Positions 1 through 8,728 of a stretch of 26,915 nt of DNA are shown piece by piece (position 1 is the first letter of the stretch; each line of letters opens with the position of its first letter). Both the position numbers and the translations under genes were made by a program. The stretch is from a virus. A model generated the notes under the pieces. It was not told where the DNA came from. It saw only the letters and a list, made by a program, of their open reading frames with translations, and did no database searches. Location: positions 1 to 26,915 of IMG/VR virus record IMGVR_UViG_3300043399_000343, one strand, 5' to 3'.

Positions 1-2
1 CC

Positions 3-3000
3 AACGCCGCGGGCGAGGGCGGTTCGTTCGAGCTCGAGGCCAACCTGAGCGGTTCAGCCGACCAGGCACGCATCAAGGAACTGCGCCGCATCCTGGACTC
101 GAGCAAGTCCAAGCCCGACGCCAAGGCGCAGGCCCGCGAAGAGCTCGCCGCCCTGGAGCGCACCGTCGACCGCTTTGTCGGTGGCCTGTCCATCCAGATG
201 TCCGCCGACACGCAGGGCCTCGACTTTGTGCCGACCGACGCCGACATGGCACGCCTGGCCGAGCAGGTCCGCACCGCGGTCTACGAAGCCGACGACGGCA
301 ACACCGTGCTGGCCTCCAAGACGTTGTCGACCCAGGGCCGCTACGGCGCCCCTGAGCGTGCGCTCGACCTCGAGGTGGTTGCGCGTGAAGGGTACAGCCC
401 CAACGCGCTGTGGCTCGAGATGCTGCGCCAGGCGCAAGCCACCAAGCAGGACAGCACGTTCCTGTCCCGCGTGCTGCGCGATAACGAAGACTACGACCCC
501 CTGGTGCACCGCCCAGGCGTTGAGATCTATTTCCGCGAAGCCGCCGCCCAGGAGCAGCTCGAGCAGGTGCTCGCCGACCTGGCCAAGGAAGGCGTCGAGT
601 TCCTGACCGTCATCGTCGACGGCCGTCGCATGTCAGCCGGCATGGCGGGCGAGATGCCCCCGGCGGTCGGGGTGCGCCTGCAGTACGTGCCCGAGTTCGA
701 GCAGCGCTACGGCATGGACGATTTCAGCCAGCTCGATGATTTAGCAATTGCTGCTAAAATGGAACAGAAAGCGGCCGAACTTCGGTCGGTGGCCGAGCGC
801 GTAAGCGCCGCGGTCGAGGGTGTCTCGTTCGCCGGCCAGTTCTGGTACGAGACACAAACCGCGTTCAGCACCGAATACCAGGAGAAAATCGATGCCCTCA
901 CAATTGGAAGCGCTGAAGAAGGCGCTGCTGGAGTCGGAGGCCCGCAGTGGTCCGGACAATCCGTTCGTCAAGGGGTTGAAAGCGCAGATCGCCAAGCTCG
1001 AGAAGCCACCGGCGGACAACCCGATGCAGACCTACTCGGCGGGGATGCGCTCGGCACCCTTGCCCAAGGAGAAATAAATGACCGACTGGAACAAACCGGA
1101 GACGGAGCAGGACGCGCAGCTGACGCAGGATCGTCGCCGCTTCCAGGCGCTCCGGTCATTGCAGGCGCAACAGGGCCAGACCCCCGCCTCGTCGCCGTTG
1201 CCGAGCAATACGCCCGCGACAACGGCATCGACCTCAAACGTCAATCCGAATACGTCCAAGTAGACCCCGAGCGCGCCGCGCGCATCGCGGCCGCCTACGA
1301 GGCGATGGCCCACGCACCGCAGGACCCTGCGGTCAAAGAGGCCTACGAGAACCTGATCCAGCAGACCACCGCGCAGTACCGTGCGCTTGAGGCGGCCGGC
1401 TACAAGTTCTGGTTCATCGACCCCACCAACGACCCGTACACAAGCCCCTGGGACGCCATGCGCGAGATGCGCGCCTCGCAGACCATGGGCGTGTTCCCAA
1501 CCGTTGCAGGCTTCGGCAGCAACGAAACCAATCCCTTCCCCGGCAACCCGCTTGAGGCCGACACCGGCATCCAGTGGCCCTACGGCTCGCCCGATGGCGA
1601 GCTGCGCCCCGTGCTGGCCAACGACCTGTTCCGTGCCGTGCACGACGCCTTTGGCCACGGCCTCGAGGGTGCAGGCTTCCGCGCCCAGGGCGAAGAAAAC
1701 GCCTGGCAGGCGCATGTCCGCCTGTTCACCGGCAGCGCGATCGCCGCGATCACCAGCGAGACCCGCGGCCAAAACAGCTGGCTGAACTTCGGCCCCTACG
1801 GCGAGCAGAACCAGACCGCCAAGGTCGAGGACACCGTGTTCGCCGACCAGAAGACAGGACTCCTGCCTGAGTGGGCCTGGACCGAAGGCCTGGCCGGCGA
1901 CATGCAAGCGCAGGGTGATGTGCTCGAGCAAGGCCCCCGCGGCACCTTCAGCCCCAGCCAGCTGCTGCTCACGCTCAACGAGAACGCCGACCTGTCGACG
2001 TTCCTGCACGAGTCTGGCCACTTCTTCCTCGAGGTGATGGCCGACCTGGCCAGTCAGCCCAACGCGCCCCAGCAGATCCGCGACGACATGGCCGCCACGC
2101 TCAAGTGGTTCGGCGTGCCGGACCTCGCCACCTGGAACGGTTACACCCTGGACCAGAAGCGGCCCTACCACGAGCGCTGGGCCGAGTCCTTCGAGCAGTA
2201 CCTGTTCGAGGGCAAGGCCCCCAGCCCCGAGCTGCAGCCGCTGTTCCGTCGCTTCCGCTCCTGGCTGGTCAACGTCTACAAGTCGCTCACGCAGTTCATG
2301 CGTGCCCGCGACCTCAAGCTCAACGACGAAGTGCGCCAGGTGTTCGATCGCCTGGTCGCCACCGACGAGCAGATCGCCCAGGCCGAAGAGGCCGCCGGCA
2401 TGCTGCCCGACTTCGAGGCCACCAACGAGGCGATCGAGCAACTGCAGGCGCGCTCACTGCGTGACCTCAAGTGGACCGTCAAGGCCCGCGGCAAAGTGCT
2501 CAAGGCCCTGGAGAAAGAGGCCAAGACACTGCGCAAAGAGGTCGAGGCCGAGGTGCGCGCCGAGGTCGAGAAGCAACCGCTGTACGCCGCCATGAACTGG
2601 CTGCGCAAGGGCGAGATGACCAACGAGGCCGGCGAGCAGGTCAAGGCCGAAAAGGGTTTCCGTTTGAACACGGCAGCGCTCACCGAGCTCTTCCCCGAGA
2701 CCATGCTGGCCCGTCCCGACCTCACGCGCCTGCGTGGCATGACGGCCAAGGACGGCCTGCACCCTGACCTGGTCGCCGACATGTTTGGCTTCGAGTCGGG
2801 CGACGCCCTGGTGCGCAACATCATCGACGCCGAGCCGATCGCGAGCGTGATCGAAGGCATGACCGACCAGCGCATGCTCGAGCGTCACGGCGATCTGGCC
2901 ACGCCCGAAGCGCGCGAGGCTGCAGCGAACGAGGCCGTGCACAACGAGGCACGCGCCCGCTCACTGGCCACCGAGCTCAAGTCCCAGGCCGAGATGCTGA

Positions 3001-5795
3001 ACCCGCGCCAGGACACTGGCCGCACGGCCACCAACGGCCGCGCCATCACCGTGAACGCGATCACCGCCGCGGCCAAACAGTTCGCCGAGAACCTGGCCGC
3101 ACGCCGTCGCATCAAGGATCTGAAGAGCGCCGCCTGGCAGCACCGCAGCGCCGAGGCGCGCGCCGGCAAGGCCTGGCAGGCCGCCACCGCCAAGGGTGAC
3201 ACCCAAGCCGCCGTGCAGGCCAAGCGCGACCAGGTGCTCAACAACGCCACGGTCAAGGCGCTGCAGGACGCGCAGGTCGAAGTGAAGAAAATCGTCGAGT
3301 TCTTCAAGCGCGTGGTCAAAGGCAACGACGAGAAGATCGTCGAGCGTGGCCGTGACCCCGATGTTGTCAACGCAATGCGCGCCATCCTGGCCGCCTACGA
3401 CGTGGCGCCTCGGCTCGAGAAGTCCGCGCTCGCCTACATGGAGGCCGTGGCCAAGAACGACCCCACCATGTACGCCGCGCTGCAGCCGAGCGTGCAGGGC
3501 GCGATGCTGAACGCCAAGCCCATGGTCGAGATGACCATGGAAGAGCTGCGCGGCCTGCACGACGAACTGCGCGCCATGTGGGTGCTGGCCAAGCGCTCGC
3601 GCCAGATGGAAGTCGACGGCGACCTGATTGAGATCGAGGCGGCCGCCGACCAGCTGGTCGAGCGCATGGGCGAGATCGGCATTCCCGACACGATCCCGGG
3701 CGAGAAGGGCGCGATCACCGACAAGCAAGAGCGCGGCATCAAGCTGCAGTTTGCCAAGGCGATCCTGTCGCGCGTCGAGCAGTGGTCCGAGCGCCTGGAC
3801 GGCAAGTTCGGCGGTCCGTTCCTGCGCCTGGTGTTCCAGCCCGTCAAGGACGCCGCCGATCGCTACCGCACCGACAAGGTGGCCTACCGCCAGAAGTTCA
3901 CCGAGCTGCTCAAGAACGTCGCGCCGTACCTGCCCGCAGGTCCGATCGAGGCACCCGAGCTCGGCTACACCTTTGGCAACGCCCGCGACTCGGGCGCTGC
4001 TGAACTGCTGCACGCGATCCTGCACACCGGCAACGACAGCAACAAGCGCAAGCTCTTGCTCGGCCGTGGCTGGGCCACGCAAGACGCCGAGGGCAACGTC
4101 GACACGACCCAGTGGGACAACTTCATCCAGCGCATGCAGTCCGAGGGCAAGCTCAACAAGGTGCACTACGACTTCGCCCAGGGCGTGTGGGATCTGCTCG
4201 AGGAAATGAAACCGCTCGCGCAGGAGACCCACCGCAAGGTGTTTGGCCGCTACTTCGCCGAGGTCACCGCCAACGAGTTCACCACCCCGTTCGGCACCTA
4301 CCGCGGCGGCTACGTGCCCGCGCAGACAGACAGCCGCCTGGTCAAGGACGCGAAGCTGCGCGAGCTGGCCGAGGGGGAAAACGAGTCCATGGCCTACGCC
4401 TTCCCGGCAGCGCCGAGCGGATTCACCAAGAGCCGCGTCGAGTACAACCAGCCCTTGCTGCTGGACCTGCGCGCGCTTGGCCAGCACATGGACAAGGTGC
4501 TGCTGTTCTCGCACATGCAGGGCGCGGTTACCGACGTGCGTCGCCTGCTGACCAACAAACGCGTGAGCTACGCGCTCGACCGCATCGACCCCGGTGCGTA
4601 CGAGGGCATGCTCATCCCCTGGTTGAACCGCTCGGCGCGCCAGGTGGTCGAGACCCCCGTGGTCGGCGATCGCAAGCTGTCGCGGTTCCTGAGTGCTGCG
4701 CGCTCGCGTGCGGGCATGGCGCTCATGTTCGCCAACCTGTCGAACACCGTGCAGCAGATCACCGGCTTCACCATGGCCGGCGTCAAGGTCAAGCCTGGCC
4801 TGATCATGAGCGCGACAGCCCGGTTCATGGCTGACCCCAAGGCGATGAAGACCACCGTCGCCGACAGCTCGCCCTACATGAAGGACCGCATGCTGAACGA
4901 GGTCGGCGCGATGAACGACGCGATCGAGGAGATCCTGGTCAACCCGACGCTGCTCGAGCGCGGCCAGACCTGGACCCAGCGCCACGCGTATTTCATGCAG
5001 GCCGCGGTCGACAACACCATGAGCCCGATCATCTGGACGGCCGCCTACAACCAGGCGCTCGAGCAGGGCATGCAGCACAACGAGGCCGTGCGCTTTGCCG
5101 ACGGTGTGATCCGCCAGACCCAGGGCACCACACTGCCCGAGGACATCAGCCGGTTTGAGTCAGGCCCAGGCTATGCACGACTGTTCACCCAGTTCGTGAG
5201 CTACTTCAACATGATGGCGAACACCAACGCCACCGCGGTGAAGCAGATCGCCGACGAGATGGGCCTGCGCAAGGGCGCCGGCAAGGTGCTGTACGTGGCG
5301 CTGGCCGGTTTGCTGGCCCCGATCTGGGTGGCTGAAGCGATCGCCCAAGCGTTCCGCGGTGGTCCCGAGGACGAGGACAAAGACGGCTGGCTGGACGACT
5401 GGCTCCTGGCCGTGTTCGGTATGGGCACGCTGCGGGGCTTGACCGCCCAGGTGCCGATCGTGGGCCAGGCTGCCCAGCTCGTGATCAACCGCTTCAACGA
5501 CAACCCGGCCGACGACAAGTTCTCGTTGTCGCCTGCGGTGTCGTTGATCGAGTCGACCGTGAGCGCGCCGTCGAGTGTGTACAAGGCGATCGTCGAAGAC
5601 GGCAACAAGCAAAAGGCCGTGCGTGACGTGGCCGCTGCTGCAACGATGATCACCGGCTTGCCGATCTACGGCGTCGCCCGACCCATCGGCTACCTGGCAG
5701 GCATGGCCGGCGGAAACATCGAGCCCACGGGCCCGGTGGACCTCGCTCGAGGCCTGGCAACCGGCACAGCGAGCCCAGAGAGCAAGCAGCGCTGA
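3..5795 (+). CDS. Giant polyvalent virion/ejection protein (5' end outside window)
   Basis: The frame is open from the left edge, so the true start lies outside; about 1930 residues are visible. Nucleotides 3-890 encode an unrecognised domain. From about 1185 to 1880 comes a conserved phage domain with HDAFGHG (1641-1661), GEENAWQAH (1689-1715) and TSETRGQNSW (1752-1781), function unknown. A putative zinc metallopeptidase follows, with HESGH at 2007-2021 and a downstream ERWAESFEQYL segment (from 2172) that could supply the glutamate ligand. Then come long charged helical and coiled-coil stretches, and near 5281-5370 a hydrophobic, probably membrane-inserting helix. This architecture matches phage large polyvalent proteins packaged and ejected with DNA; the virion role is inferred. 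Between 890 and 1185 third-position GC collapses in this frame and rises in frame 1, so the N-terminal block and the rest may really be two genes. The next gene is the tail fibre, 60 bp downstream. Confidence 0.8.
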   Translation, partial: NAAGEGGSFELEANLSGSADQARIKELRRILDSSKSKPDAKAQAREELAALERTVDRFVGGLSIQMSADTQGLDFVPTDADMARLAEQVRTAVYEADDGNTVLASKTLSTQGRYGAPERALDLEVVAREGYSPNALWLEMLRQAQATKQDSTFLSRVLRDNEDYDPLVHRPGVEIYFREAAAQEQLEQVLADLAKEGVEFLTVIVDGRRMSAGMAGEMPPAVGVRLQYVPEFEQRYGMDDFSQLDDLAIAAKMEQKAAELRSVAERVSAAVEGVSFAGQFWYETQTAFSTEYQEKIDALTIGSAEEGAAGVGGPQWSGQSVRQGVESADRQAREATGGQPDADLLGGDALGTLAQGEINDRLEQTGDGAGRAADAGSSPLPGAPVIAGATGPDPRLVAVAEQYARDNGIDLKRQSEYVQVDPERAARIAAAYEAMAHAPQDPAVKEAYENLIQQTTAQYRALEAAGYKFWFIDPTNDPYTSPWDAMREMRASQTMGVFPTVAGFGSNETNPFPGNPLEADTGIQWPYGSPDGELRPVLANDLFRAVHDAFGHGLEGAGFRAQGEENAWQAHVRLFTGSAIAAITSETRGQNSWLNFGPYGEQNQTAKVEDTVFADQKTGLLPEWAWTEGLAGDMQAQGDVLEQGPRGTFSPSQLLLTLNENADLSTFLHESGHFFLEVMADLASQPNAPQQIRDDMAATLKWFGVPDLATWNGYTLDQKRPYHERWAESFEQYLFEGKAPSPELQPLFRRFRSWLVNVYKSLTQFMRARDLKLNDEVRQVFDRLVATDEQIAQAEEAAGMLPDFEATNEAIEQLQARSLRDLKWTVKARGKVLKALEKEAKTLRKEVEAEVRAEVEKQPLYAAMNWLRKGEMTNEAGEQVKAEKGFRLNTAALTELFPETMLARPDLTRLRGMTAKDGLHPDLVADMFGFESGDALVRNIIDAEPIASVIEGMTDQRMLERHGDLATPEAREAAANEAVHNEARARSLATELKSQAEMLNPRQDTGRTATNGRAITVNAITAAAKQFAENLAARRRIKDLKSAAWQHRSAEARAGKAWQAATAKGDTQAAVQAKRDQVLNNATVKALQDAQVEVKKIVEFFKRVVKGNDEKIVERGRDPDVVNAMRAILAAYDVAPRLEKSALAYMEAVAKNDPTMYAALQPSVQGAMLNAKPMVEMTMEELRGLHDELRAMWVLAKRSRQMEVDGDLIEIEAAADQLVERMGEIGIPDTIPGEKGAITDKQERGIKLQFAKAILSRVEQWSERLDGKFGGPFLRLVFQPVKDAADRYRTDKVAYRQKFTELLKNVAPYLPAGPIEAPELGYTFGNARDSGAAELLHAILHTGNDSNKRKLLLGRGWATQDAEGNVDTTQWDNFIQRMQSEGKLNKVHYDFAQGVWDLLEEMKPLAQETHRKVFGRYFAEVTANEFTTPFGTYRGGYVPAQTDSRLVKDAKLRELAEGENESMAYAFPAAPSGFTKSRVEYNQPLLLDLRALGQHMDKVLLFSHMQGAVTDVRRLLTNKRVSYALDRIDPGAYEGMLIPWLNRSARQVVETPVVGDRKLSRFLSAARSRAGMALMFANLSNTVQQITGFTMAGVKVKPGLIMSATARFMADPKAMKTTVADSSPYMKDRMLNEVGAMNDAIEEILVNPTLLERGQTWTQRHAYFMQAAVDNTMSPIIWTAAYNQALEQGMQHNEAVRFADGVIRQTQGTTLPEDISRFESGPGYARLFTQFVSYFNMMANTNATAVKQIADEMGLRKGAGKVLYVALAGLLAPIWVAEAIAQAFRGGPEDEDKDGWLDDWLLAVFGMGTLRGLTAQVPIVGQAAQLVINRFNDNPADDKFSLSPAVSLIESTVSAPSSVYKAIVEDGNKQKAVRDVAAAATMITGLPIYGVARPIGYLAGMAGGNIEPTGPVDLARGLATGTASPESKQR
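740..758. promoter_or_regulatory. Operator-like palindrome inside the giant gene
   Basis: TTTAGCA and TGCTAAA form perfect 7-bp inverted arms around a 5-bp centre. The half-sites equal those of the phage operators listed elsewhere, although the usual spacer is 2 bp. The site uses a TTA leucine codon, rare in this GC-rich gene. It may be a repressor-binding site within coding DNA or a chance match. Confidence 0.35.
892..1077 (+). CDS. Small protein nested in the giant frame (frame 1)
   Basis: A 61-residue frame begins at ATG 892, preceded by GGAG at 881-884 with 7-nt spacing. Its codons end in G or C almost throughout, whereas the overlapping giant frame has mixed third positions here; this is the usual sign that frame 1 is the translated one. 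The product begins MPSQLEALKKALLE, is helical and charged, and ends QTYSAGMRSAPLPKEK. It ends in TAA directly before the ATG of another small frame. It could be an independent small virion protein, or the C-terminus of the upstream domain if there is a +1 frameshift at the A4 run (885-888). No family recognised. Confidence 0.5.
   Translation: MPSQLEALKKALLESEARSGPDNPFVKGLKAQIAKLEKPPADNPMQTYSAGMRSAPLPKEK
1078..1263 (+). CDS. Second nested frame, or true N-terminus of the downstream giant protein
   Basis: ATG 1078 directly follows the TAA of the preceding small frame and has AAGGAG at 1066-1071, 6 nt upstream. The first 30-odd codons (MTDWNKPETEQDAQLTQ..., through RSLQAQQGQ) have strong GC-ending codons. 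From about 1181 the frame turns into Ser/Thr/Pro-rich sequence while the giant frame regains coding character. A -1 shift at the C5 run (1181-1185) would join this N-terminus to the downstream polyvalent protein, giving it a normal start and ribosome site. Alternatively it is a 61-residue stand-alone protein. Both readings rest on composition and signals, not homology. Confidence 0.45.
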   Translation: MTDWNKPETEQDAQLTQDRRRFQALRSLQAQQGQTPASSPLPSNTPATTASTSNVNPNTSK

Positions 5796-5828
5796 TGTGT
5801 CCGTGAGCGGGGGCCCTGCACCTACCAT
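5796..5828 (+). promoter_or_regulatory. Putative late promoter, copy 1 (tail fibre)
   Basis: TGTGTCCGTG at 5796-5805, 16 bp, then CTACCAT at 5822-5828. The same two words at the same spacing occur before the lysis genes (9040-9072). It begins right after the stop of the giant gene and lies 27 nt before the fibre ATG. TACCAT could act as a -10 element. The promoter role is inferred from repetition and position. Confidence 0.6.
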
Positions 5829-5855
5829 CCCCGGTAATCGCAGGAGCCCCGCGCA

Positions 5856-8717
5856 ATGACCATTCCAAACACCGCCCGCAAGGCCGGGCCGCTTCTCGGC
5901 ACCGGCTCGCAAACCGCCTGGCCGTTCACGTTCAAAGTGTTCGCCGCCGGTGACGTGCAAGTCACCATCGCCAACAGCTCGGGCGTCGAAACGCTGCTGG
6001 TGCTCGGCACCGACTACTCGGTCTCGTTGAACGCCAACCAGGAGACAAGCCCCGGCGGCACGGTCACCTACCCGATCAGCGGCAGCGCATTGCCCGTGGG
6101 CAGCGTGCTCGCGATCATTGGTGACTTGGATTACGACCAGCCCCTGGACCTGCCGAGCGGTGGCAACTTCTCCCCGACCGCGCTCGAGAACCAGCTCGAC
6201 CGCTCCACGATGCAGATCCAGCAGCTGCGCGAGGAGATGAACCGCACGGCCAAGCTGCCGCCGACCAGCTCCGAATCCGTCGAGGCCCTGGTCGACGACC
6301 TGCAGCGCATCGCCGACAGCGCCGACAACCTGGACACCGTCGCCGACAACATCGCCGACATCAACACGGTGGCGGCCGACTTGAACGAGCCGGTGTCTGA
6401 GATCAACACGGTCGCAGTTTCGATTGCCAACGTGAACACCGTCGGCGCCAACATCACGAACGTCAACACGGTGGCGGGCATCAGCGCCAACGTCACGACC
6501 GTGGCGGGCATCGCCGCGAACGTCACGACCGTGGCTGGCATCGCTGCCAACGTCACGGCAGTGGCTGGCAACGCGACCAACATCAACGCGGTCGCAGGCA
6601 ACGCCACCAACATCAACGCCGTGGCCGCGAACGAAACCAACATCGACGCAGTTGCTGCCAACGAGGCGGCCATCGACACTGTGGCTGGCATCAGCGCCAA
6701 CGTCACGACCGTTGCTGGCATCTCGGCGGACGTGCAGACCGTGGCGGCCAACGTAGCTGACATCACCAACTTTGCCGACGTCTACCTGGGCCCAAAAACC
6801 AGCGACCCGACGTTGCGCAACGATGGCAGCGCGCTCCAGGTGGGTGACCTCTACTTCAACACCGTTGAGCAGGCCCTGCGCACCTACGGCGGTACGCAGT
6901 GGGTCGCAGGCACTGCGGGCACGATGTCCGTGCAGAACTTCTCTGGCAACGGTAGCACCACGGCGTTCACGCTGAACGCGGCGCCCGCCAGCGAGAACAA
7001 CACCCAGGTCTATATCGGTGGGGTGTACCAGCAAAAAGACCAGTACAGCGTCAGCGGCACCACGCTGACGTTCAGCAGCGCGCCGACCAGTGGCACCGAC
7101 AACATCGAGGTCGTGACGATCTCGACACTGGCGCTGGGCACCACCGACGCAGCGCTAGTCAGCACCACGCCTGGCACAGGGGGTTTGTGGTCGACAGTGC
7201 AGGGGTTCATCAACCAGCTGGTGAGCTCGATCGGCTCGTCGCTGATTGGGTTTATCCAGGCAGGCACTGGCGCAGTGCAGCGCACGACGCAAAGCAAGTT
7301 GCGCGACGCGGTTAGCGTCATGGACTTCGGGGCCAAGGGCGACGGCGTCACTGACGACACCGCAGCCATCCAGGCAGCGATCAACTACGTACGCAGCCAA
7401 CCGAATGGGCAGCTGTATTTCCCACCAAATTTGCCAAGCCAATTTTACAAAACCACCGCCCCGTTAACGTGCGATGGTTCGATCAAAATCGTTGGTGCTG
7501 GACCAAATTCGGTCACTGTTTTGGCTGTCGGCCTAAGTGCTGGCCAATACGTTCTTGACTTTGACCTGCCTGTTGCCACGAATTACTTTTTCCAAATTCA
7601 AGACATCACGTTTAGAAGCAACAACGGATCGCCCAGTGCTCTTCGCATGAAGAACACCGCGTATTTCCTGTTGAAAAACGTGCAGCTTTACAACGTCTAC
7701 GACGGCGTTCTCGTTACTGGTGGGAACTGCTTCTCAAACAATTTTGAGGAGGTTCATGGCTACAACATTGGGCGCAGCACGGTCTATTTCAGTGCGTTCA
7801 ACGGCGGCGGAAATTATAAATTTGACGCCTGCACATTCACTGGCCCCTACGGGTTTTACTTTGACAGCGCCAGTGCTGTTAATCAGATGACGTTCATTAG
7901 CTGCAACTTTGAGCAGTGCGTGACTAATAGCTTCCGATGTGACGGAACAATTCAAGGTCTTTCATTTTTTGGATGCCGCACGGAGGGCTCAGACGGTAAC
8001 GACTTTGTGGTCTACCCCTCGGCAGGAAACGAAGTTACAGGTCTTTCAATCACTGGCTGCTATTTCACAACCGACGCAGGGGCTTCTGTTCCGGTTCGCT
8101 TGGGTGGCAATGGCGGGCAAGTGCGCGGCTTCAGCATCTGCGGAAACCACGTCGAATACGCTGCCGCAAATTACTTTGTCGAGCTAAACGGCGAAGGCGA
8201 GTCCGGTGTTATTTCTGGCAACTACTTCAACCTTACGACAACGCTGCCAGCAAGCGCGCAACGCAACGGGGTCGTTGTTTTTGCAAACGAAAACGCTTCT
8301 GGCAAATGTGCCGAGTATTGGGGCGCAGAAAAATGGGGAGTTGTCACCGGCACCTGGACGCCAACCGATGCCAGTGGTGCGGGGCTCACGTTAGCCATTG
8401 CAGAAGGGCAATACATCAAGATCGGCCCGATGCTGCACTGGCGAGCGTTTGTTAGATACCCATCGACTGCAAGCGGTTCGGGGGCCGCCATCGGCGGGTT
8501 GCCTTACGCAATGAATACCCAGGGACAGTCCACGCTGGCACGAGCTGGCGCGTCTGTTGATTCCCATACCGCTGGCATCAATGTTGGAATTCGTCAATTT
8601 GTTGCGAGCAGCACCTCCTTTTCTTTCTACGATTCAATCAACCACGGCACCGCCAGGACAAATGCCAACTTGTCCGGTAGAGACTTAGAAATGTCCGGCT
8701 TCTACAAAATCGCATAA
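5856..8717 (+). CDS. Tail fibre / tailspike with T7-type N-terminus and beta-helix domain
   Basis: A 953-residue receptor-binding protein. Residues 1 to about 150 match the T7 gp17-type fibre N-terminus that attaches to the virion: a QTAWPFTF motif, a LxxGTDYSV motif, and LENQLDRSTMQIQQLREE before a proline-containing end. Residues about 157-305 are a decapeptide repeat array. A YLGPKTSDPTLRNDG module common in phage fibres follows. From about residue 485 (VMDFGAKGDGVTDDTAAIQ) comes the start signature of pectate-lyase-like right-handed beta-helices, so the C-terminal half is probably a trimeric spike that may bind or cut a surface polysaccharide. Catalytic residues cannot be assigned by eye. 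AGGAG lies 9 nt before the ATG. GC content drops sharply from about 7400, suggesting an exchanged module. Confidence 0.88.
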   Translation: MTIPNTARKAGPLLGTGSQTAWPFTFKVFAAGDVQVTIANSSGVETLLVLGTDYSVSLNANQETSPGGTVTYPISGSALPVGSVLAIIGDLDYDQPLDLPSGGNFSPTALENQLDRSTMQIQQLREEMNRTAKLPPTSSESVEALVDDLQRIADSADNLDTVADNIADINTVAADLNEPVSEINTVAVSIANVNTVGANITNVNTVAGISANVTTVAGIAANVTTVAGIAANVTAVAGNATNINAVAGNATNINAVAANETNIDAVAANEAAIDTVAGISANVTTVAGISADVQTVAANVADITNFADVYLGPKTSDPTLRNDGSALQVGDLYFNTVEQALRTYGGTQWVAGTAGTMSVQNFSGNGSTTAFTLNAAPASENNTQVYIGGVYQQKDQYSVSGTTLTFSSAPTSGTDNIEVVTISTLALGTTDAALVSTTPGTGGLWSTVQGFINQLVSSIGSSLIGFIQAGTGAVQRTTQSKLRDAVSVMDFGAKGDGVTDDTAAIQAAINYVRSQPNGQLYFPPNLPSQFYKTTAPLTCDGSIKIVGAGPNSVTVLAVGLSAGQYVLDFDLPVATNYFFQIQDITFRSNNGSPSALRMKNTAYFLLKNVQLYNVYDGVLVTGGNCFSNNFEEVHGYNIGRSTVYFSAFNGGGNYKFDACTFTGPYGFYFDSASAVNQMTFISCNFEQCVTNSFRCDGTIQGLSFFGCRTEGSDGNDFVVYPSAGNEVTGLSITGCYFTTDAGASVPVRLGGNGGQVRGFSICGNHVEYAAANYFVELNGEGESGVISGNYFNLTTTLPASAQRNGVVVFANENASGKCAEYWGAEKWGVVTGTWTPTDASGAGLTLAIAEGQYIKIGPMLHWRAFVRYPSTASGSGAAIGGLPYAMNTQGQSTLARAGASVDSHTAGINVGIRQFVASSTSFSFYDSINHGTARTNANLSGRDLEMSGFYKIA
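6325..6770 (+). repeat. Decapeptide (30-bp) tandem repeat array in the fibre
   Basis: About 13 degenerate 10-residue units of the type N-V/I-x-T/A-V-A-G/A-x-x-A, for example NVTTVAGIAA. Several adjacent 30-bp units are nearly identical at the DNA level (6477-6560), so copy number could change by slippage or recombination and alter fibre length. Repeats of this kind occur in other phage fibres. Confidence 0.85.
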
Positions 8718-8728
8718 AGGTAATAATC

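Noticed and set aside
2961-5078. 705-residue open frame on the minus strand, and similar long antisense frames at 5160-7034 and 1032-2441
   Set aside because: They mirror high-GC coding sequence on the other strand, are rich in His/Val/Leu/Gly as expected of antisense reading, have no recognisable motifs, and run against the late transcript.
6325-6770. Regular 30-bp repeats considered as a CRISPR array or other DNA element
   Set aside because: The repeats are contiguous, in frame and translate to a decapeptide fibre repeat; there are no spacers.
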